Positions 58,277 to 64,000 of a stretch of 64,000 bases of DNA are shown here, piece by piece (position 1 is the stretch's first letter; each line of letters opens with the position of its first letter). Made by a program: the position numbers and the translations under genes. This DNA is from Marinomonas atlantica (GTDB lineage: Bacteria > Pseudomonadota > Gammaproteobacteria > Pseudomonadales > Marinomonadaceae), in contig NZ_LTAW01000009.1 of assembly GCF_001639725.1 (NCBI RefSeq), positions 1-64,000 of the forward strand. Reading direction: 5' to 3'. A model generated the notes under the pieces. It was not told the origin of the DNA. It was given only the letters and a program-made list of their open reading frames with translations, and searched no databases.

Positions 58277-58287
58277 GCTCCTGACCC
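58277..58287. repeat. 11-base target duplication, left copy
   Basis: GCTCCTGACCC here and at 59481-59491 flanks the IS4-family element exactly. This is the footprint of transposition. Confidence 0.88.
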
Positions 58288-59480
58288 TGAGGTATCCCCA
58301 CAAAATTACGCATGCTTAGACCCCCTTCGATAACTTTTGGACGAGTTGTCAGATTACATTCCTCGAATCCTGTTTTGATATTTGGAAACGTGTCATAACA
58401 GCTCGTTTCCCAAGGTAAAAGTGTGATAAAACTCTTCGCTTGCGTAGTGTATTGACTTGGAAGCGGTTTGCATAAAGTTGCTCAGCCGCTGTATTTTGAA
58501 TGTATAACTTAGCTCAAATCTCAAGCCGAATCGGCTGCTTTTTTATATCGCGAAAACCTTCTTCAATTTGCATTCTTGTTTCATAAGCTTTGACGCAACG
58601 CTTCGCATAAAGACGGTTCACGGGATGGAAAGACAACGAAGTCCGTCTTTTTCCTCTTTGATTGATGGAGTGGCGTCCTTTAGGTGAGCTCTTATAAAGT
58701 ACAAATTGATTGGTGATCGGATCAGATTGACGATGTTTAAGCTCTAGATGCTTAGGTTTTTGATTAGCACTAGAGAACAAAGTGGATATGCAGCACCAGG
58801 CGTGAAGCGAGTTGTCATAGTACTTACGAGGCCTTCTGACTCGTCCGACATAATCCCAGCCCTGTTTCACAACTTCATCTAACCAAGGTGTCTTAAATCC
58901 AGCGTCTGTTACAATGATGGGCTTTGCTTTGCTTGGAAGCAGTGCTTTTAAAACGCTTAAAAATTGTCGATGTGCTTTAGGCTTTTCTTTTGTGAGCTTG
59001 TCATGTACTTCTTCATAAAGCGTAATAGATCCCCCCTCAAAAGCCGTACTGGCACGAATTAGAAAGTGCTGTCCACGAGCACCTAAATCAGACCAATCCA
59101 CGCTAATGATTGGACGCGTTTGAATCACAAAGAGTCGGCAGATATAAGCATAAATCGATAAAGCTTCGCGGCGTAAGCAATCGGTCTGAGCGTTTAATAC
59201 GGTGCTTCTCGTATGCTTTTGATTGAATGCCTCGACCGATACTGGTCACAGTGCAAAGGTTTCCTTGGGCTAAGCTGAGTACACAAGCTGATAGCGCGTT
59301 GCGTCGAGTTTTATGCATGTTGGGGCTGACAATCGGAAGGATTTTGTTCAATATAGCGGTCGCGTTCATGGCTTTGGTGATGAGTTGTTTTTGGCGAAAT
59401 TATTGATCGCCAAATGTCATGAACGTTCCCTTCTTACGCTAACGTTATGATCTATATTGAAAATTTTTGGGGACACCTCA
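58288..59480 (-). mobile_element. IS4-family insertion sequence, inactivated
   Basis: A 1,193-base element with terminal inverted repeats: TGAGGTATCCCCACAAAATT at 58288 and, on the other strand from 59480, TGAGGTGTCCCCAAAAATTT. An exact 11-base direct repeat flanks it. It encodes one transposase on the minus strand that is broken by at least two frameshifts. The ends and duplication are intact, so the insertion is fairly recent, yet it cannot move on its own. Confidence 0.9.
58290..59369 (-). pseudogene. IS4-family transposase, frameshifted
   Basis: The frame from 59369 (MNATAILNKILPIVSPNMHK) gives way near 59175 to the frame carrying YAYICRLF and RPIISVDWSDL, which holds the first catalytic Asp. 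VTDAGF holds the second, and YETRMQIEEGFRDIK is the family Y-(2)-R-(3)-E-(6)-K motif. A second shift at an A run near 58545 leads to a third frame with KSSRFGLRFELSYT. Remnants reach the left end, where NFVGIPQ is readable. The open pieces are 59103-59369 and 58514-59128. Confidence 0.88.
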
Positions 59481-59491
59481 GCTCCTGACCC
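59481..59491. repeat. 11-base target duplication, right copy
   Basis: GCTCCTGACCC, identical to 58277-58287, directly abuts the right end of the IS4-family element. Confidence 0.88.
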
Positions 59492-59535
59492 GATTCCTGC
59501 GTACTATCGAAGCCATTTCGGGTTTACTCAGATCG

Positions 59536-59910
59536 TCAATCAGGTTGTTTTTTTGACCGAATACCGAGTGTAGGCCATAGCGCCTCCTGAGCCAATCTGC
59601 TCCCGCAGCGAGGTCGCTTGCTGACGTAATCGTTCAGGTGAAACCATAGACCTTCGTGAAAGAAAAGCGAGATAAACATTCGATTAGGAATAATGACCCG
59701 TTTGACACGGCTTCCTTTTCGGTATCGTATGCCGCTATGTCGCAAATGCTTATAGAGCTTACCGCCTTGGCGCTTGTCTCTTTGCACATTACCATAAATC
59801 CATTTATGGCTAGCATTGAGTCGTCTGCCGATCTTTCTATAACTTAAATGTTGGCTCGGATAGGCTTGAATCTTGTATCGTTGTCCTTCAATCAACTGCT
59901 TGTAACTCAT
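59536..59910 (-). pseudogene. IS30-family transposase, truncated remnant
   Basis: The 124-codon frame begins MSYKQLIEGQRYKIQAYPSQ, with a helix-turn-helix SYRKIGRRLNASHKWIYGNVQRDKR, as in IS30-family transposases. After about residue 75 the sequence drifts from the family, and the catalytic DDE core is missing. Several positions look mutated compared with the typical N-terminus. No clear terminal repeats were found. The 320 bases upstream (59911-60230) hold no gene and include the diguanylate cyclase promoter region. Confidence 0.72.
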
Positions 59911-60230
59911 AGTAATACTCTAATTGTTTGACAACGTTAGAAAGCCACCTGTAGGCAGTTGATCTCTCGCCACCTAATCAACCATGAGTGGTGCACTTTT
60001 TATCTGAATTTGCGCTTTAACGATACAGTGACATCCTTGCATCTTCAAAAAAACTGAAAGATGACGTTAGATCAGAAAAACACCTTCAGGTGTGGTTTGC
60101 CGATCTCTTACTTTGATGTAAAGTATAAATAAACATTACGTATTCAGTATTTCGTTTGACTACTAATGCTTGGCTCTACAAAGAGTGATGTGCAAAAGAA
60201 TGTATCGTTTAGAGAACGTAGGAGGAGGTG

Positions 60231-61148
60231 ATGAAAGGCCAGTACGTAGACGTATTTTTATCACTTATAAGTTCTACGAAGGATTGTTGTGGTATTTTTG
60301 ATGAAGATGATGTTCTAATTTTTTGTAACCCTTCCTTTCAAGAAAATATGTGTGTTCAGGAAGAGGATATAGGGGTAGTCAATTTCAGCGACATTATTCG
60401 TAATCAGTTCCATCAAAAAAAAGGAATTAAGATAGATTCGAATAATCTCGAAGAGTTTGTTGAATATGTTAAAAAAGTGCGCCGTTCAATACAGTATAGA
60501 TCCTTTGAAGCCGATTACATTGATGGTCGTTGGTTTTCGGTTTCTGAATATACGAGTGATGATGGTTACTTGATCATGACACTTCAAGATATGACGAAAA
60601 GTAAGGTGAACACCAATCAACTCAATTCAGAACTTATGCAATATAAAAACATGGCCATGATTGATGAGCTAACGTCTATAAATAATAGAAGAGGGCTCAT
60701 TACTCAAATAAACGATGAATTGAAAATGTGTACTAGGCCTGACACAGAAGTGGCGTTTCTGATTATTGATTTTGATTTTTTTAAGAATATTAATGACAAA
60801 TACGGTCATCAAAAAGGCGATGATGTTTTAATGCATGTTGTTCAATTAATTAAAGAAAACTTATCAGAATCGGATGTTTTTGGTCGAGTCGGCGGTGAAG
60901 AATTTGTTGTTTTTATGAAGGAAACAAATAAAGACAGAGCGTTTGATTTTGGTGTTGAGATGAAGAATTTGGTCAAAGACAATCCCTATGAAATAGATGG
61001 TCAATTGATTCCTATTACTATATCAGTTGGGGTGTCTGTTCACACGAGTAGCACCGATTTTGAAAAATTCTATGAGACTGCGGATCGGGCTCTATATACC
61101 TCGAAACGTAACGGTAGAGATCAGGTAACGTTGTTTGAAGAAGGCTGA
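60231..61148 (+). CDS. PAS-like/GGDEF diguanylate cyclase
   Basis: 305 residues from ATG at 60231 behind an exceptionally strong GGAGGAGGTG. An N-terminal PAS-like domain (about 8-120, GIFDEDDVLIFCNPSF and LIMTLQDMTKSK) is followed by a short helix and a GGDEF domain. That domain has DELTSINNRRG near 143 and FGRVGGEEFVVF near 217. The RxxD inhibitory site is absent (SESD instead), so product inhibition may be lost. No membrane segment is visible. The gene is clearly more AT-rich than its neighbours and sits among insertion-sequence remnants, suggesting horizontal acquisition. Confidence 0.87.
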   Translation: MKGQYVDVFLSLISSTKDCCGIFDEDDVLIFCNPSFQENMCVQEEDIGVVNFSDIIRNQFHQKKGIKIDSNNLEEFVEYVKKVRRSIQYRSFEADYIDGRWFSVSEYTSDDGYLIMTLQDMTKSKVNTNQLNSELMQYKNMAMIDELTSINNRRGLITQINDELKMCTRPDTEVAFLIIDFDFFKNINDKYGHQKGDDVLMHVVQLIKENLSESDVFGRVGGEEFVVFMKETNKDRAFDFGVEMKNLVKDNPYEIDGQLIPITISVGVSVHTSSTDFEKFYETADRALYTSKRNGRDQVTLFEEG

Positions 61149-61235
61149 TCTTTTATTTGTCTCATCGCTAAATCTATCCTCACTTCTTAATTCCGATGTG
61201 GAAGTAAGAACATCGTTTATAGGACTTAGAAAAAG

Positions 61236-61297
61236 AAGGAAGTGATGAAAGACAAATACGTAGACATATTTTTATCCCTTATGAGATCTACGAAGGT
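61236..61297 (+). pseudogene. Truncated second copy of the diguanylate cyclase start
   Basis: From the GAAGGAAGTG ribosome binding site and ATG at 61245, the first 17 codons (MKDKYVDIFLSLMRSTK) closely match the start of the gene at 60231 (MKGQYVDVFLSLISSTK) at DNA and protein level. Similarity stops at about 61297, where an IS3-type remnant begins. A frame of 22 codons remains. It indicates a former tandem paralogue cut by insertion and deletion. Confidence 0.75.
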
Positions 61298-61612
61298 TGT
61301 AGTGGTCAAGTAAAACTGTCCGCGGTTTTATAGTTTTCCAGTACTGTTCTTCCGCTCTATTAGGTGGCGACATTTTGTTGTGCTGATGCAGTCTTCTTAT
61401 TGGACTGAAGTATCCGACTATGTAATTTGTAATTGCTCGCTTGGCTGCAGCTGCTTTAACAACACTGTAGTTTTGTTCTAAGACTAGCTTTGCTGAATCT
61501 AAACGAAACACGAGGCTAAAGTTCGGTCGTCTTAGTTTAGTCATTGGTTTACCTGTTTTATCTATGAGGTGTGTGTATCACCCCTCTAGTCAGGTGGCCA
61601 GATTCACTATGC
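61298..61612 (-). mobile_element. Internally deleted IS3-family remnant
   Basis: The minus-strand frame at 61272-61544 joins an OrfA-type start (MTKLRRPNFSLVFRLDSAKLVLEQNYSVV) directly to an OrfB-type end (YFSPIRRLHQHN and PPNRAEEQYW), so the catalytic middle is deleted. The ends TGTAGTGGTCAAGT (61298) and, on the other strand, TAGTGAATCTGGCCACC (near 61609) are imperfect inverted repeats. It cannot encode an active transposase. The following 61613-61989 holds no convincing gene. Confidence 0.75.
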
Positions 61613-61989
61613 CACTATACTCTCTGGCGTACTATTATTTTTGGCTATGCCATTACACGTCCATTTTCTACAAAGAAAAGACAGTTTGAAGATTGTGGGA
61701 AAGTTATGCCTTTGTGGTACAAAACTCCTCTTTATATATTGTGTATAAATACCCTTATAATAACTACAGTACCAAGCATAATGATTATCTTGGAGTTCGT
61801 GCCAACCGTTAACTAAGCATATAAATTAAACTACCCTTTACTATTGTTTTGTTCAATTGGTCCACTTTCGTCTCGCAGTTGTCATCTTGTTGGGTTACAT
61901 TATTTTATAAGTGAGCGCTAGTCTCACCATGGAACCTTGAAGCCTAGCTTCGCTGAATGAACTCTGGTATCACAAGAAAGGACAACAAA

Positions 61990-63606
61990 ATGAACGCAAA
62001 ACGCTATGCCGCGCAATTTGCGCTTTCGGGCGTTGTTATTGCCCTAGCGGGCTGTTCAACCATGAACAGCGAGCCTGCATCGACGGCCCCAATGTGGCAA
62101 GCCGGTCAGGAATATCACTTAACAATACTGCATACCAACGACCATCATGGCCGCTTCTGGGAAAACAACAATGGTGAGTACGGCATGGCCGCTCGCAAGA
62201 CGCTGATCGATAACATCCGTGAAGAAGTCATGCTTAAAGACGGCAACACCTTGCTATTGTCTGGCGGTGACATCAATACCGGCGTACCTGAATCGGACCT
62301 ACAAGATGCCGAGCCTGATTTCAAAGGCATGAACATGCTGCAATACGATGCGATGGCACTGGGCAACCACGAATTCGATAATCCAATTGATGTATTGAAA
62401 AAGCAGCATGACTGGGCGGGCTTTCCGTTTTTGTCTGCCAACATCATAGACAATAAAACCGGCAAGCCGCTGTTTGATGCCTACAAAATTTTCACCGTTG
62501 ATGACCTACGTGTGGCGGTCGTCGGCTTTACCACCGATGACACCATCAAAATTGGTAATCCAGAATACCTTGGTGGCTTAACCATCAAATCGCCTATCGA
62601 AGTCGCACAAGATCTCATTCCAGCACTGGAAGACAAAGCCGATCTCATTGTTGCTGTCACCCACATGGGCCATTACGACAATGGCAACCACGGAGGTAAT
62701 GCACCTGGCGACGTCACTCTAGCTCGCACAGTACCGGGCATTGATGTCATCGTCGGCGGCCATTCACAAAACCCATTGTTTGAGCCAGATGAACAGAGTG
62801 GCACGCTGATTCTACAGGCGCATGAATGGGGCAAATACGTAGGTCGTTTGGATATGACCATCGTCGACGGCGAAATCAAATACTCGGACTACGAGTTGAT
62901 CCCTGTCAACCTGAAGAAAAAAGTGAAGAAAGACGACGGCACCAGCGAACGTGTCTTTATCGACAAAGAGATCGAACAAGATCCAACCATGCTGGCAATG
63001 CTGCAACCGTACCAAAACATTGGTCAAGATAAGCTAAACGTAGAGATCGGCTTTACCGATGGCAAGCTAGTTGGCGAGCGCGGCATTGTCCGCTCTGAGG
63101 AAACCAACCTTGGTAACCTAATCGCCAAAGCGATGATGAAAAAAGTCAATGCAGACGTTGCCGTCATGAACGCTGGTGGCATTCGTGATGACATTCCTGC
63201 GGGCACCATCACATACAAATCGGTTCTGCAAGTACAGCCTTTTGGCAACGCATTATCGTACGTAGATTTAAACGCTGATGAGCTAACCGACTACCTATCG
63301 GCCGTGGCCAGCAAAGAAGCCGGTTCTGGCGCTTTTGCTCAATTCCAAGGCGTCTCTCTGGTACTCGTTGATGGTAAAGCAACGGATATTAAAGTCGCTG
63401 GCAAACCACTTAAACAAGGCGAAAGCTACCGTATTGCAATGAACAGCTATACGGCAACAGGTGGTGATGGCTACCCAAAAATCACGGATCATGCGAACTA
63501 CGTGAACTCAGGCTATGTGGACGCGGATGTACTCATGGGCTACATCAAAGATTACTCGCCTATCATGATTACCGATTATGCACCAACAGGTGCCGTCATC
63601 CGTTAA
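61990..63606 (+). CDS. UshA/NutA-like 5'-nucleotidase lipoprotein
   Basis: 538 residues from MNAKRYAAQFALSGVVIALAGC behind AAGGAC; the 11 codons upstream are rejected. LAGC is a lipobox, so the protein is predicted to be lipid-anchored, probably in the outer membrane facing the periplasm, as in Vibrio NutA. Metallophosphoesterase motifs are ILHTNDHHGRFW, LLSGGDINTG, ALGNHEFDNP, VTHMGHY and VGGHSQNP. A 5'-nucleotidase C-terminal domain follows from about 350 (MNAGGIRDDIPAG, YTATGGDGYP). It hydrolyses extracellular nucleotides or UDP-sugars for salvage of phosphate and nucleosides. Confidence 0.93.
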   Translation: MNAKRYAAQFALSGVVIALAGCSTMNSEPASTAPMWQAGQEYHLTILHTNDHHGRFWENNNGEYGMAARKTLIDNIREEVMLKDGNTLLLSGGDINTGVPESDLQDAEPDFKGMNMLQYDAMALGNHEFDNPIDVLKKQHDWAGFPFLSANIIDNKTGKPLFDAYKIFTVDDLRVAVVGFTTDDTIKIGNPEYLGGLTIKSPIEVAQDLIPALEDKADLIVAVTHMGHYDNGNHGGNAPGDVTLARTVPGIDVIVGGHSQNPLFEPDEQSGTLILQAHEWGKYVGRLDMTIVDGEIKYSDYELIPVNLKKKVKKDDGTSERVFIDKEIEQDPTMLAMLQPYQNIGQDKLNVEIGFTDGKLVGERGIVRSEETNLGNLIAKAMMKKVNADVAVMNAGGIRDDIPAGTITYKSVLQVQPFGNALSYVDLNADELTDYLSAVASKEAGSGAFAQFQGVSLVLVDGKATDIKVAGKPLKQGESYRIAMNSYTATGGDGYPKITDHANYVNSGYVDADVLMGYIKDYSPIMITDYAPTGAVIR

Positions 63607-63634
63607 TCGCTGCATAACAACCGATACTAAAAAT

Positions 63635-63668
63635 AACGCCCAAGGTACACAGTATCTTGGGCGTTTCT
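63635..63668 (+). terminator. Intrinsic terminator after the nucleotidase gene
   Basis: AACGCCCAAGGTAC (63635-63648) pairs with GTATCTTGGGCGTT (63652-63665), with one G-T pair and T-rich sequence following. Confidence 0.85.
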
Positions 63669-63764
63669 TGATCTATGTCCAACCCTATTAATTTTAGGTT
63701 TTACTAATATTCAATGACTTTCTATACTGATGCTATTCATCGAGACAGTTAAGAGGGAATCATC

Positions 63765-63956
63765 ATGAAAGCAAATGTAGGCGGACTAGATAAAATCTTA
63801 CGCATTGTTGTAGGGGTTCTGTTGATTGCTTTAGCGCTCACAGGTGTCATCGGAGCGTGGGGCTACATTGGTGTGATTCCCCTAGCAACTGGCGTATTTA
63901 ACTTCTGTGCACTGTACACCTTACTCGGCATCAACACCTGTAAGTTAAAAAAGTAA
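63765..63956 (+). CDS. DUF2892 small inner-membrane protein
   Basis: 63 residues with AGAGGGAA ribosome binding site. The sequence MKANVGGLDKILRIVVGVLLI, then two hydrophobic helices and a C-terminal FNFCALYTLLGINTCKLKK, is typical of DUF2892, the membrane part of YgaP. It has no rhodanese domain. The two cysteines FNFC and NTC are conserved in the family. The function is unknown. It is monocistronic, with a terminator downstream. Confidence 0.9.
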   Translation: MKANVGGLDKILRIVVGVLLIALALTGVIGAWGYIGVIPLATGVFNFCALYTLLGINTCKLKK

Positions 63957-63974
63957 CGGTCTGATCACCAAGAC

Positions 63975-64000
63975 AAAGCGAGCTACGTGCTCGCTTTTTT
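63975..64000 (+). terminator. Intrinsic terminator at window end
   Basis: AAAGCGAGC (63975-63983) pairs with GCTCGCTTT (63989-63997), followed by T to the window edge. Confidence 0.88.

Noticed and set aside
60079-60093. Small hairpin ACACCT/AGGTGT upstream of the diguanylate cyclase
   Set aside because: Only six pairs with a two-base loop and no T run; could be chance.
61571-61816. 81-codon frame with a hydrophobic C-terminal half
   Set aside because: No ribosome binding site or family resemblance; it starts inside the IS3 remnant and runs through AT-rich debris.
1-64000. CRISPR arrays, prophage, integrase-bearing islands and rRNA operons
   Set aside because: No regularly spaced repeats, phage structural genes, integrase genes or rRNA sequences were seen.

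Overview
The window looks like a chromosomal segment of a marine gammaproteobacterium of the Oceanospirillales, most like Marinomonas. This is inferred from gene content (tkt-epd-pgk-fba, ftsY-ftsE-ftsX-rpoH, metX-metW-rdgB-hemW, rsmE/gshB/tonB), moderate GC and many chemotaxis and c-di-GMP signalling proteins. No ribosomal RNA or housekeeping marker is present to settle the genus.

Layout. 1-4.3 kb: a minus-strand polyamine-type ABC transporter operon (potD-potA-potB-potC). 4.5-9.6 kb: a chemoreceptor, serA, a small low-complexity protein and trmA. 9.7-15.0 kb: a minus-strand four-gene operon with overlapping ends: a LuxP-like periplasmic binding protein, a LuxQ-like membrane protein whose kinase and receiver domains have lost their catalytic residues, the MTA/SAH nucleosidase mtnN (pfs), and a predicted outer-membrane protein. 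15.1 kb: tRNA-Leu(UAG). 15.3-20.9 kb: central carbon genes fba, pgk, epd, tkt. 21-27 kb: metK behind a leader with mutually exclusive hairpins, rsmE, a TolC-family protein, gshB and a TonB-like gene. 27.3-31.4 kb: rpoH, ftsX, ftsE, ftsY. 31.5-39.5 kb: a non-catalytic M16-like protein, rsmD, a second chemoreceptor, metX, metW, a DUF4426 protein, rdgB, hemW. 39.8-44.8 kb: a BCCT transporter, a GDT1-family cation exporter behind a yybP-ykoY manganese riboswitch, a CNB-CBS-DUF294 protein and a DEDDh exonuclease. 44.8-58.1 kb: a sugar and signalling block with a GH13 glucosidase, a PfkB kinase, an OmpR-type two-component pair, a PAS kinase / receiver / GGDEF-EAL operon and a glucose-type ABC transporter (gtsABCD). 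58.2-61.6 kb: an insertion-sequence graveyard holding an AT-rich diguanylate cyclase and a truncated second copy of its start. 61.9-64 kb: a UshA-like lipoprotein nucleotidase and a DUF2892 membrane protein.

How the parts relate. The sugar block has the parts to import a hexose (gts), split oligosaccharides (GH13), phosphorylate a sugar (PfkB) and sense the state (two-component pair). metK, mtnN, metX/metW and trmA all bear on methionine and SAM chemistry, and mtnN sits inside the LuxPQ-like operon. That operon is the most promising candidate for an undescribed system: a LuxP/LuxQ architecture without visible phosphotransfer chemistry, with most remembered AI-2 contact residues changed, translationally coupled to the enzyme that makes the AI-2 precursor. 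Start sites were corrected where a ribosome binding site and family alignment supported it.
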